A stretch of 64,000 bases of DNA from Turneriella sp942492915 (GTDB lineage Bacteria; Spirochaetota; Leptospiria; Turneriellales; Turneriellaceae): the NCBI GenBank assembly GCA_942492915.1, contig OW818662.1, forward strand, positions 620,001 to 684,000, read 5' to 3'. Position 1 is the first letter of the stretch. Every line of letters starts with the position of its first letter. Positions 8,207 through 16,590 of the stretch are shown here, in pieces. Under the pieces are notes generated by a model. The model was not told where the DNA came from and ran no database searches. It worked only from the letters and a program-made list of their open reading frames with translations. The translations under genes were made by a program, and so were the position numbers.

Positions 8207-9097
8207 TTAGATCTTTCTGTAGTTTTTGTATTCGCCGGGACGATAACCGGTCATGCGCTCTACAAAACCAGAGATTTTTTCTTTGAGTGTGTAGCGCGAA
8301 CGGCTGATATCAAAATCAAATTGCCAGTTCTTTTTGTTGATACGCTCTTGCATTACCAATGGATGTTTGCCGGTGAAGCGTGTGAGCGAATCGATGTTCG
8401 AATAATCGAACTGTGCGGCAGCGGGCACATTCTTCTGCATCCAGCTGTCGTCATGCCAGTACTTGTTAAAGGTTTGCTGTTTCTGCATTTGCGCTTCAGG
8501 GGGTTTTACCCAACCGTAGTGGTAAACGTATGCATCGACGGGTTTAACTCGCAGCTTCTCGTTGTCGTTTTTGCGAAAGCCCTGCGCGTCGCGGTATGAA
8601 TAGATTTTTAATTGAGGATTCAGAACGAAATGCGGCGGGCGCACAATGCGAACTTCGCGCCTGTACCAGCGGCGTGAAGCGCCTGTATAGTCGTATGAGC
8701 CGTAAAAATGCCGGTAATTAAAGAGCAAGCCGTCGACCTGTGGGTCGCCGGCGTACCGCTCGAGCGCCGAGCGAATTGCAGGGTAGTCTGACTCGTGCAA
8801 AACTTCATCGCCCTGTATGTAGATCGCCCAGTCGCCGCCACGAATACTGTCGTATGCCTTCTGCGTTTCGAGCGCAAGCACACGGCCGCCTTCGCGCAGG
8901 TTGTCGTCCCATTCGGTTTCGATAATGCGGATCTTATTTTTATCCAAACCTGCAACGAGACCCATAGTTTCATCGTCAGATTTGCCGACTGCCACGACGA
9001 GCTCATCGACGAGCGGCAGCACAGAAAGCAGCGCTTCGCGTATCGGATAGTCATATTTGATCGCGTTGCGAATGAATGAGAACCCGGTGATCTTCAT
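8207..9097 (-). CDS. Glycosyltransferase family 2-like protein
   Basis: A 296-residue protein whose N-terminal half follows the GT-A fold: the strand MKITGFSFIRN, a LVDELVVAVGKSDDET nucleotide-binding segment and a D-x-D-like region in WAIYIQGDEVLHE. The C-terminal half is rich in aromatic and basic residues. It resembles glycosyltransferases found in surface-polysaccharide and lipopolysaccharide loci, but none are adjacent here. Sugar and acceptor are unknown. The ATG at 9097 is the natural start, as the first strand begins directly after it. Confidence 0.65.
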   Translation of the reverse strand: MKITGFSFIRNAIKYDYPIREALLSVLPLVDELVVAVGKSDDETMGLVAGLDKNKIRIIETEWDDNLREGGRVLALETQKAYDSIRGGDWAIYIQGDEVLHESDYPAIRSALERYAGDPQVDGLLFNYRHFYGSYDYTGASRRWYRREVRIVRPPHFVLNPQLKIYSYRDAQGFRKNDNEKLRVKPVDAYVYHYGWVKPPEAQMQKQQTFNKYWHDDSWMQKNVPAAAQFDYSNIDSLTRFTGKHPLVMQERINKKNWQFDFDISRSRYTLKEKISGFVERMTGYRPGEYKNYRKI

Positions 9098-9116
9098 GGG
9101 AGCAGAGCTGAGAGGT

Positions 9117-9146
9117 GAAAAGACGCGATACTGTTGTATCGCGTCT
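9117..9146 (-). terminator. Rho-independent terminator of the Lys-rich gene
   Basis: A perfect 11-base-pair stem (9121-9131 with 9136-9146) with a four-base loop. On the minus strand TTTT follows immediately. It lies between the Lys-rich gene and the glycosyltransferase start, so it should separate these two minus-strand units. Confidence 0.65.
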
Positions 9147-9169
9147 GTAAAAATCGAAACGCCAGAAGA

Positions 9170-9676
9170 CTAGTTGTCGTCTTTGTCGCCCTTTTTCTTT
9201 TTTGAAGTCTTCTTTTTTGCTTTTTTCTTGCTGTCTTTTTTGTCAGCTTTCTTGTCGTCACCGTCATCAGCTTTTTCAGCTTTTTCTTTCTTCTTTTTTG
9301 ACTTCTTTTCTTTCTTCTCTGCCTTGTCGGCTGAAGCGTCGTCAGTTTTTGCTACTTCGTCTTCTTTCTTGTCTTTTTTCTTTTTCTTCTTTGGCTTGTC
9401 AGACGAATCGTCATCAGACTTCGCTACTTCTTCTTTTTTATCTTTTTTCTTCTTATCTTTTTTGTCAGCGTTGCCTTTGCCCGGCTTTGAGCGGCAGTAC
9501 GCCTTAACTTTGTCACCGTCTTTCTGCGAGTAACCGCTGACCCAGGTACACGAATCATCTGAAGTGCATTCGCTTTCGCTTAGCCCCTGGCACTCTGACT
9601 TTGCTGAGAGGGTGCCGATGCTTGCAAAAGCAAGTGTGAGAATAAGCGCGTGGCTTATCATTATCCATTTTTTCAT
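9170..9676 (-). CDS. Secreted Lys/Asp-rich protein with an N-terminal Cys motif
   Basis: A 168-residue protein from the ATG at 9676. The signal peptide (MKKWIMISHALILTLAFASI and onward to LSA) is followed by a compact motif of about 40 residues with four cysteines (C-x3-L-x4-C-x5-C-x-WV-x-GY, ending AYCR), probably two disulfides. The rest, over 100 residues, is a run of Lys, Asp, Glu and Ala in repeats such as KKKKKDKKEDEVAKTDD. The strong charge suggests binding to a polyanion or to the wall, but nothing confirms this. No database family is recognised with confidence. Confidence 0.6.
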   Translation of the reverse strand: MKKWIMISHALILTLAFASIGTLSAKSECQGLSESECTSDDSCTWVSGYSQKDGDKVKAYCRSKPGKGNADKKDKKKKDKKEEVAKSDDDSSDKPKKKKKKDKKEDEVAKTDDASADKAEKKEKKSKKKKEKAEKADDGDDKKADKKDSKKKAKKKTSKKKKGDKDDN

Positions 9677-9759
9677 AGTGATCTGAAAGGTTAGAGCAGA
9701 GGTCACTCTGTCAAGGCGAATTGAGACGGTGGCCTGCCACGTGGCGATCGGATGGGCGG

Positions 9760-11352
9760 CTATTCGTCTTCGAGAATCACCAGATTCTTAACGTGCAGGT
9801 CTTCGTGCATATGCAAGGCTGCGGTTTTCTGTTTGTCTTCTGCCATTGGCAGAACGCGAGTCTTGCCGGTATATCTGAATTTTTGCACGTATTCGAGGTC
9901 TGCTGCATCGGGCGACCCCGTGATCTCTTTCATCGCAACTGAGGGCATCGGCATCGGTTCGGGGGGCGTGTAGTCAAAGTTATCGAGCGTTTCGTCGTGA
10001 ATAAATTCTCTTGCGCCTGTTTTTTCCTGCGCGCGGCGGCGCAGTGAAGTCACGTACGCAGCTTTTTGCTCTTTCGTGAGTTCCTTTTCGTCTTTGAGGG
10101 GCAAATCGAGATCGATCTGCACTTCGACTGCAGATTTTACATCGTTATCGATCAGAATCGGTTCACGATAGACCGCCTTCTTGTGCATGGGGCGCACAAC
10201 GCCCGTATCAGACCTTGCGGGTTGCGAAACAGACGTGCCCGTCGACGCAGAGATTGCGGAGCGTTCACTTTCAGTTCTGATTGCCCGCGTCAGCTGCTGT
10301 ATGTGCCCGCCGAGCTCTGATATCACGGCCGAATCGCGTTCTTTGATCTGCGTGACGAGGCTGTTCGCCTTGTCGTTCAGGTCGATGGCGCGTTCACTGA
10401 TAGCGAGGCTTTCGCTGTAATGCTGTTCAAGCCAGCGGCCGCTGCGGTTCTCGAGAACGTGCCGCGCAGCATCGCGCGCCGCGGAGAGTTTCGTAAGACC
10501 AAAGATTATGCCTGATATCATCAGAGCGACGATCAGGCCGCGCACCGCATAAAACAAATAACCGGCAAATGGGTAACACAGGTAGAGCGTAAGGTCTCCG
10601 CTATGCGTGGCAACGATACGGTAGCCGTCATGCAGGCCGTGCGCCGGCGCAATAAAACCACCACCCGAAACAAAACGAAACGCAGAATCTGGCAACTGCG
10701 TGCCTTCGGGCAGGCCGATCAGCTTCTTGTCGGCGTCGGTCTGCACGTACAAAAATTCGGAGTTGATTTGCGTCAGCGGAAAATCGGGTAAGCGCGAAAT
10801 ATCCCACTCGGCATCGAGACTGAAATTGAAGCCTGAGTTTGCGATGGGTATGGTAATAAAGCGTGCATTTATCTCGCGGCGCGTTTCTGAAATATCGAGC
10901 GAGGCCAGACGCTCAGCCTTGTTCTGCAGAACGACTTTGCCGGTCAGCGTTCTCAGGCGCCAGGCTAAAAATGCGGCGTTACCATATTCGTTGAGCAGCC
11001 GTGTCGCCTCGGCAGAGAAGGCCGAAGCGAGCTGGCTTTCGGGATCTTTCAAGAAGGCCAGAATAGCCGGGGAATTCGCAAGCGCTTCGAGATCCGCAGC
11101 ACGTTTTTCGTCTTTGACAAAAGCGTCGGCGTAGGCTTTCCATGTGGTTGCGAGTTCGCGTGCCTGGCGGTAGCCCGGTTCGAATAGCAGAAGATCGACG
11201 AGGCGAAGAGCCGTCTCTGTAGGCGGCAGGGTCGCGGGTGTGGCCTGACTTGGGTCAGTTTTTTGCCAGGGCAGGCGGTAAGCGCATTCGAAGCGTGCAG
11301 TGCCCAGAAACGCCAGCGCGAGCAGAAAAAATCTGTAATATTGCCTCTGCAT
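9760..11352 (-). CDS. Membrane protein with periplasmic domain and cytoplasmic coiled coil
   Basis: A 530-residue protein. A hydrophobic N-terminus (about 8-24) acts as anchor or signal, then a periplasmic domain (about 30-258), one membrane helix (about 261-288), a charged coiled coil (about 295-380) and a disordered Pro- and Asp-rich tail. The layout is like a chemoreceptor or sensor without its output domain; no HAMP, kinase, cyclase or methyl-accepting signature is seen. A receiver-domain gene lies divergently about 100 bp away, which makes a signalling link possible but unproven. Confidence 0.55.
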   Translation of the reverse strand: MQRQYYRFFLLALAFLGTARFECAYRLPWQKTDPSQATPATLPPTETALRLVDLLLFEPGYRQARELATTWKAYADAFVKDEKRAADLEALANSPAILAFLKDPESQLASAFSAEATRLLNEYGNAAFLAWRLRTLTGKVVLQNKAERLASLDISETRREINARFITIPIANSGFNFSLDAEWDISRLPDFPLTQINSEFLYVQTDADKKLIGLPEGTQLPDSAFRFVSGGGFIAPAHGLHDGYRIVATHSGDLTLYLCYPFAGYLFYAVRGLIVALMISGIIFGLTKLSAARDAARHVLENRSGRWLEQHYSESLAISERAIDLNDKANSLVTQIKERDSAVISELGGHIQQLTRAIRTESERSAISASTGTSVSQPARSDTGVVRPMHKKAVYREPILIDNDVKSAVEVQIDLDLPLKDEKELTKEQKAAYVTSLRRRAQEKTGAREFIHDETLDNFDYTPPEPMPMPSVAMKEITGSPDAADLEYVQKFRYTGKTRVLPMAEDKQKTAALHMHEDLHVKNLVILEDE

Positions 11353-11453
11353 CTCGTCTCTGCCCTGCTTTATTATCGACTTTTCGTAAAGTCAATCTTG
11401 AATCTGGCCGAATGTTATCGACCGCCTCATTCGCGGTTTAGATTCTGCCCAAA

Positions 11454-11861
11454 ATGCCCGTTTCTTCGCGATTTCCCAATGGAGACAAGGTGCTGCTGGC
11501 AGACGTTGACGAGACCGATGCACTGCTGCTCTCTTCTTTTCTTGAATTGAACGGTTTTACCGTGCGTCGTGGAGCCGATCTCGACGAGGCGTTGACCTAT
11601 TTCAATGATTTTCAGCCGGGTGTGGTGATCGTCGATTCGAACCTGCCCGCAAAAAGCTGGATAGAGCTCATACAGAGCATTCGCCGCTACGAAGAAGACC
11701 GCGACAGCGACTACCGCAGCATTATACTTGTGACGGCCTCGCGCTACACCAACGAGCTCAGCCAGAAGGCTTCAAAGGCCGGGGCGCACGAAGTGATCGG
11801 CAAACCCGTCGACCAGACAGCATTATTACGCAAGATATCTGAACACGCTGCGGTATACTAG
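11454..11861 (+). CDS. Stand-alone response-regulator receiver (CheY-like) protein
   Basis: A 135-residue protein made of a single receiver domain. The acidic pocket (LLADVDETDA), the phosphorylated aspartate in VVIVDSNLP, the Thr/Ser position (ILVTAS) and the conserved lysine in IGKPVDQ are all present. With no output domain it probably works by phosphorylation-dependent binding to another protein. No histidine kinase is in the window. The gene ends three bases before the outer-membrane protein gene, so the two are probably one unit. Confidence 0.8.
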   Translation: MPVSSRFPNGDKVLLADVDETDALLLSSFLELNGFTVRRGADLDEALTYFNDFQPGVVIVDSNLPAKSWIELIQSIRRYEEDRDSDYRSIILVTASRYTNELSQKASKAGAHEVIGKPVDQTALLRKISEHAAVY

Positions 11862-11864
11862 CGC

Positions 11865-12875
11865 ATGCGGCGGATTGCGGCGTTGCTGGTGCTATTCACG
11901 CCTGCGTTGGCTGCGCCCTCTGGCAAGAAACCTGCGTCGGCCCCCGACCCGCTCGCTCTGTACGCGCAGCAACCCAACAACTTGATTTCACTGACGGCCC
12001 AGCACCGAACCTTTGAATGGGACCGCACAATCGACGCCTATTATTCGAGTGTCGGGCTCATCATCAACTTTTCATCGAAACCCATCGAAAACGTGGGCGA
12101 AGAAAGCGAAGCAAAAGTGTATAAAAATCTGCTGCTGGCGCCACTGGTGCCGCGCTATGCAATCATTGAAGCGAGCGTGAACCCGATGCCGGTAGCCGGG
12201 GTGCTGGTCAGGCAGCACGCCAACGAACTGTACCAGCGGGCGCAGGTCGGCGGCGAAAGTTTTAACCTGATTCGATCGGCAACGCGCGGTTTTCAAGAGC
12301 CCTATGCGATTTCGATCTTTCTAGGTCGTGTCGTGCGCTACCAGCCTCTGGCACGAAACGCCGAAGAAAAAGAAAAAAACAAACAATCGGGCTACCAGAG
12401 CTCTCTCGGCTACACGGGCTATCTTGTCAGCTATGGCTCTCATCATATTAAAGACAACGAACTCTTCGACGACCACTGGGTTGAACTCGAATGGAAAATA
12501 AAAGGTGACCAGCTTTTCACCCTGCAGAAGATGCAATGGAACTACCGCATCGGCTTCAAGCTGCACAACAATCCGTTTATTTCTGACGTCGCTTTTCTCG
12601 GGGTACGCCGCAATCGGCTCGACTACACCGCCGACGCGTGGGATTTTCTCGCCAACAGCGGGTTTGAATACCGCATTGATTTCAAGGTAGGCAACCTGAA
12701 ACCCGTGCGGCAATACTTCGAAATCAACAAGAAGTGGCCAGTCAAAACCGCGTTCGCTTTTTCGGTTGCGCTCGGTTTTACCTGGGAATCAGACAGTCTG
12801 TATTCGGGGCCGCTCGACAGCTATCCCGGGGGCGAAAATTTTCAGGTGCTGCTGAGGCCGAACATCGAATTCTAA
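11865..12875 (+). CDS. Exported protein, probably outer-membrane barrel
   Basis: A 336-residue protein with a short signal peptide (MRRIAALLVLFTPALA). The sequence is rich in strand-like, aromatic-alternating segments in its second half and ends in Phe (RPNIEF), consistent with an outer-membrane barrel. A charged EEKEKNKQ segment near residue 170 could be an exposed loop. No family recognised. It follows the receiver gene almost without a gap. Confidence 0.55.
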   Translation: MRRIAALLVLFTPALAAPSGKKPASAPDPLALYAQQPNNLISLTAQHRTFEWDRTIDAYYSSVGLIINFSSKPIENVGEESEAKVYKNLLLAPLVPRYAIIEASVNPMPVAGVLVRQHANELYQRAQVGGESFNLIRSATRGFQEPYAISIFLGRVVRYQPLARNAEEKEKNKQSGYQSSLGYTGYLVSYGSHHIKDNELFDDHWVELEWKIKGDQLFTLQKMQWNYRIGFKLHNNPFISDVAFLGVRRNRLDYTADAWDFLANSGFEYRIDFKVGNLKPVRQYFEINKKWPVKTAFAFSVALGFTWESDSLYSGPLDSYPGGENFQVLLRPNIEF

Positions 12876-12899
12876 CAGGTTCCTGAAAATGGGACCTGT
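12875..12899 (+). terminator. Weak hairpin after the outer-membrane protein gene
   Basis: A nine-base-pair stem with one G-T pair (12875-12883 with 12891-12899), starting at the last base of the stop codon. Only a short T-run follows some bases later. Confidence 0.35.
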
Positions 12900-12967
12900 G
12901 AAGCCGTTTTCTGAATCTGATCTTCAATAAATAGCCTTTCGGTGCATAATTGACTATATTTGTAGCA

Positions 12968-13774
12968 ATGAATTTCGAGAAATTCAATGCACTTGTCGAA
13001 GGCCGCGTCAACTACGGTGAACTCGAATCGGCTTCGGTCGTTTCTGAATATAAGAATATCGGCTGTGGCGACGGGTACAGGCTTTACCTAGAAGTCGAAG
13101 GCGATACGATCAAAGACGCCCGTTATACTACGACCGGTTGCAGTTTTTCGCTCGCTTCGCTCGCGATCATCTGCGACCTCGCGAAAGGCAAGACGCTCGC
13201 AGCAGCCCGTAACATACAACCAGAAGAACTCGAACCTGCGATCGAGGGTTACCCCGAAAAACGCAAGAACTATGCGGTCACTGCAGTGCAGGCACTGCAA
13301 AAGGCGCTGCGCGACTTCGAAGAGCAGACCGGCCTTAAGGGCGAACAGGTCATCAGCCGTGAAAAGACCATTGAATACCTGAAAGAACACGGCAACCTGA
13401 AGGGGCTCAACCTCAATTCCGTCATGCTTGATAAACTCGATCTTTCAGGGGTCGATTTTTCCGAAGCAAATCTGCAGCACGCCTTCTTGCGCGGCAGCAA
13501 CCTGAAAGGCGCGAATTTCACCCGCGCAAACCTGCGCGGTGCTTTTCTGAACGACTGCATTCTCGACGAAACAAACTTCGTGGATTCAGACCTGCGATTT
13601 GCCAAATTACTTGGCGCGCAGATCGGCGTCTGCAATTTCAGAGGCGCACTCTACGACATTGGCACACGAGTCGATACCAGAAATATGCATATCTTCGAGA
13701 CGATGACGCAGAAGGGAAAAGAAATCTATTTGAAAAGTTCACCCGATGCGGCTGCAAAACTCGTTAACGCGTGA
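12968..13774 (+). CDS. IscU/NifU-like scaffold domain fused to pentapeptide repeats
   Basis: A 268-residue protein. Residues 1-120 follow the Fe-S scaffold IscU/SufU/NifU-N: the first ligand in GCGDGYRL (Cys33, with the usual Asp35), the second in TTTGCSFSLAS (Cys58), and a KGKTLAAA segment. The third cysteine, expected 43-44 residues on, is Tyr102 (RKNYAVTAVQAL). Residues about 143-230 are pentapeptide repeats (LSGVDFSEANLQHAF, LKGANFTRANLRGAF and similar), which form a right-handed beta helix. The ATG at 12968 is preferred over a TTG at 12950. No iscS, sufBCD or other Fe-S genes are near. Without the third ligand, stable cluster assembly is doubtful. Function unknown. Confidence 0.7.
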   Translation: MNFEKFNALVEGRVNYGELESASVVSEYKNIGCGDGYRLYLEVEGDTIKDARYTTTGCSFSLASLAIICDLAKGKTLAAARNIQPEELEPAIEGYPEKRKNYAVTAVQALQKALRDFEEQTGLKGEQVISREKTIEYLKEHGNLKGLNLNSVMLDKLDLSGVDFSEANLQHAFLRGSNLKGANFTRANLRGAFLNDCILDETNFVDSDLRFAKLLGAQIGVCNFRGALYDIGTRVDTRNMHIFETMTQKGKEIYLKSSPDAAAKLVNA

Positions 13775-13825
13775 GATCCCATGGTGCGCTTGACGCGCGC
13801 CCGGTGAACACGGTCAAGGCAACGC

Positions 13826-14710
13826 ATGAAAAAAGTAAAAGTGTCTTTCGCCAGCGGCGACGGAGAGTGCGCCGCCGATCTGTATTTGCCAGAATCTGAT
13901 CAGAAGCTGCCGGTCGTCATTATGGCGCACGGGTTCGGCGCCGAACGTACATGGAAACTCCCTGATTTCGCAGAGCGCTTTGCCGAAGCCGGTCTCGCGG
14001 TGCTGCTGTTTGATTACCGTAATTTCGGCGAAAGCCCTGGAGAATTGCGCCAATGGGTATCACCTTCGAGGCACCGTGAAGATTATAAATCCGCCGTCGC
14101 TTTTGCGCGTAGTCGCAGCGAACTCGACCCTGACAAAATTGGTTTGTGGGGCGCATCGCTCAGCGGCGGTAATGCACTGATGGTGGCGGCCGAAGATAAC
14201 CGCATCGCCGCGCTCAGCTGTCTCGTGCCGTTCTTCGATGCCTGGGCAGTGATGCAGCGCATGCCCATGGTGGGATTTTTACCCGTGACCGCGATGGCAA
14301 TCGCCGATTGGGTATCTTCGCTCTTTGGGCAAAGCGTGAGTATGCAGCTTGCGGGCGACCCCGGTGAATTTGCGTTTCTGACTTTTCCCGGCTGGAAATC
14401 GGGAATTCTCGACAGCGTGCCCAAAGGGTCAACCTGGCAGAACCGCTTGCCGGCGCGCATTGCGCTCGAACTACCCATGCACCGGCCGACGCTGGTTGCT
14501 GATCGGGTTCGCTGCCCGACTCTTGTTCAATATGGCAAGCGTGACGAAGGCATTCCGGTCGAATCGGTGCTCGCCACCGCAAAAAAGTTAACCAATGTAG
14601 AAATTGAAGAGTATTCGATGGGGCACATTCAGCCATTCAAAGAGCCGTGGTTCTCGAAAATTGCGGCGAAGCAAGCGGAGTTTTTCAAGAAACACCTGCT
14701 TGCCAAATAA
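13826..14710 (+). CDS. Alpha/beta hydrolase (dienelactone hydrolase/S15-like)
   Basis: A 294-residue serine hydrolase. The oxyanion region is MAHGFGAER, the nucleophile elbow is WGASLSGGNAL with Ser111, the acid is probably the Asp in YGKRDEGIP, and the histidine lies in SMGHIQPF near the end. An insertion between strands (about residues 145-220) forms the lid. This group contains esterases and peptidases of varied substrate, and no assignment is possible from sequence. The tRNA genes follow about 80 bp downstream. Confidence 0.75.
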   Translation: MKKVKVSFASGDGECAADLYLPESDQKLPVVIMAHGFGAERTWKLPDFAERFAEAGLAVLLFDYRNFGESPGELRQWVSPSRHREDYKSAVAFARSRSELDPDKIGLWGASLSGGNALMVAAEDNRIAALSCLVPFFDAWAVMQRMPMVGFLPVTAMAIADWVSSLFGQSVSMQLAGDPGEFAFLTFPGWKSGILDSVPKGSTWQNRLPARIALELPMHRPTLVADRVRCPTLVQYGKRDEGIPVESVLATAKKLTNVEIEEYSMGHIQPFKEPWFSKIAAKQAEFFKKHLLAK

Positions 14711-14748
14711 TCACCAACCGGGGAGCTATTCCCTTTACTGTAAAGTAG

Positions 14749-14777
14749 TTGTCAGCCTGTCTCGAATACCTAATTAT
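14749..14777 (+). promoter_or_regulatory. Possible sigma-70 promoter of the tRNA-Met pair
   Basis: TTGTCA at 14749-14754 and AATTAT at 14772-14777 are 17 bases apart. The initiator tRNA begins 11 bases after the second box, a normal distance for a stable-RNA promoter. Confidence 0.45.
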
Positions 14778-14787
14778 CCCTGCATAC

Positions 14788-14860
<73 letters not shown>

Positions 14861-14870
14861 AAATACTTGC

Positions 14871-14899
14871 TAAAATGGGGGGCATCGCCCCCCATTTTA
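14871..14899 (+). repeat. Perfect hairpin between the two tRNA-Met genes
   Basis: A 13-base-pair perfect stem (14871-14883 with 14887-14899) closed by the three-base loop ATC. It fills the gap between the two tRNAs and may guide processing of their joint transcript. It has no T-run. Confidence 0.6.
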
Positions 14900-14910
14900 A
14901 CAAGGAAAAT

Positions 14911-14984
<74 letters not shown>

Positions 14985-14997
14985 CATATTTTGCTTA

Positions 14998-15165
14998 GGC
15001 GACGTAGCACCGAAGGCGGAGACCTACGGATTCGCAAGGGCGAATCCTTCGGTCACAGTTGGTTAGAGCGATACCTGAGAGGCCCGGGTTCGTTTAGTCG
15101 CTGACCTGCCGGTCCTCGACCCGGCGGGCGTCTTCGCTTCGCCGAAGGCAATCCCTGCGTCGCTA
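14998..15165 (+). pseudogene. tRNA-Met relic interrupted by palindromic insertions
   Basis: This stretch contains pieces of the preceding tRNA-Met in order: GGCGACGTAGC (14998), CAGTTGGTTAGAGCGAT in the D arm, CCCGGGTTCG, and AATCCCTGCGTCGCTACA at the end. Between the first two lies a palindromic block (8-bp outer stem 15009-15016/15046-15053, inner stem 15028-15035/15040-15047). A second GC-rich block with inverted repeats splits the T loop between GGTTCG and AATCCC. The anticodon arm is lost. It looks like a duplicated tRNA broken by structured insertions. Confidence 0.6.
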
Positions 15166-15234
15166 CATTCAGAATATCTCAATCTATATTTGCTGTGCGC
15201 TGTGCCTCGAGCCTTAAGGCTAACCTAATTCAAC

Positions 15235-16590
15235 ATGACAGATCGCCAGTCCAAAATCGAAAGAATCAAGCTCGCGCTCTCGATCAGTTACCGTTATTCG
15301 CGTGGCAAGAGCCGCTTCTTACTCAGCATGAATGCGTTTCTGGCTTTCGTCGGTGTGTTTGTCGGCACGAGCCTGCTCGTTGTCGTGATGTCGATTTTTG
15401 GCGGGTTTCAGGCGCAGCTAAAGAAGAGCATCTTTCAGTTCGACCCGCACATTATTCTGACGGTAGATCGCATTACCGGCGGTGAGAAAATTCCCGCATG
15501 GCAAAAGTGGAAAGAGCGACTTGCAGCCGATCTGGGTACTGATGCTGAATCGGTTGAGGGTAATATTCAGTCACCGGCAATCTTTCGTCGCCGTAAGTTT
15601 CTCGACCACGTATTCGTACGCGGTATCGATTTTACGGCAGATGCGGCGACGCGAACGTATGAGCTTCCGGCGTATTTTCCCGAAATAGTTGAACCCGTAA
15701 ACCAGCGTCGCATTCCGCAGGGTGACTACGCTATCATCGGCCGCGAAATGGCGCTGAATCTGGGCCTGAGCGTCGGCGATACCATTGAACTGATTGTGCC
15801 CCGCGGGCAGTTCAGCCTGCAGACGGGAGTTACGCCTTCAATCCGCACTTTCAAGATTGGCGCTCTGTTCAAAACAGGGCATTACAACTATGACACCAAG
15901 GTCGTAGTGCTCTCACTTGTGACCGCGCAGAATCTGTACGCGCTACCCGACGCGGTGCAGCAGATAGCGGTGCGGGTCAAAGACACCGATAACCTTTCGC
16001 GGCTGCGCAAAAAAGTCGCCCGCAGCTGGCCTTACACGATTCGCACGATCGAAGACGAGCAGAGAAATTTTTTCGCCGCGCTGAGGCTCGAAAAGACCAT
16101 CATGATCGTTATTGTATTTCTCTTTATTATCGCGGCGATGGTCGGTATTGTGATCGCGACATTCAACATCGTGCGTGCGCATCGGCGCGATATCGGCATC
16201 ATGAAGTCCCTCGGTTTTTCCCGGGGGCACATGCTCATCATTTTTGCCGTAACTGGTATGGCGATGGGCGTGCTCGGGTCGGTATCGGGAATTTTCGCCG
16301 GTGTGGGCCTGGCAAATAATCTCGAGAATATTCTGCACGGCGTCGAAAACGTCATAAATCCGATCGGAAAATTCTACGCAGAGAACATCAGCCATAATCT
16401 CTGGACAGATGTGCGGCTGATACCGCGTGATGTCTATTACTTTGACCACTTGCCGATCGACATTGATTGGGCGCTCTTGCGCGTGCTCGGGTATGTGTCG
16501 GTAATTCTGTCGGTGCTCGCCTCGATTATTCCCGCCCGCAAAGCGGCGCAGCTTGAACCCATCGATATTATTCGCAAGGCGGAGTTATGA
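15235..16590 (+). CDS. lolC: LolC/LolE-type lipoprotein-releasing permease
   Basis: A 451-residue inner-membrane permease of the FtsX/MacB fold. One membrane helix near the N-terminus (about residues 36-62) is followed by a large periplasmic domain (about 65-285) and three more helices near 285-315, 335-360 and 420-440. The N-terminal ISYRYSRGKSRFLLSMNAF and C-terminal PARKAAQLEPIDIIRKAEL segments are typical of the LolCDE family, which extracts lipoproteins from the inner membrane for transfer to LolA. Only one permease is present, so it may work as a homodimer (LolF-like). It overlaps lolD by four bases. Confidence 0.85.
   Translation: MTDRQSKIERIKLALSISYRYSRGKSRFLLSMNAFLAFVGVFVGTSLLVVVMSIFGGFQAQLKKSIFQFDPHIILTVDRITGGEKIPAWQKWKERLAADLGTDAESVEGNIQSPAIFRRRKFLDHVFVRGIDFTADAATRTYELPAYFPEIVEPVNQRRIPQGDYAIIGREMALNLGLSVGDTIELIVPRGQFSLQTGVTPSIRTFKIGALFKTGHYNYDTKVVVLSLVTAQNLYALPDAVQQIAVRVKDTDNLSRLRKKVARSWPYTIRTIEDEQRNFFAALRLEKTIMIVIVFLFIIAAMVGIVIATFNIVRAHRRDIGIMKSLGFSRGHMLIIFAVTGMAMGVLGSVSGIFAGVGLANNLENILHGVENVINPIGKFYAENISHNLWTDVRLIPRDVYYFDHLPIDIDWALLRVLGYVSVILSVLASIIPARKAAQLEPIDIIRKAEL

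Noticed and set aside
9174..9533. Phe/Ser-rich plus-strand reading frames
   Set aside because: They are the complement of Lys codons in the Lys-rich exported gene.
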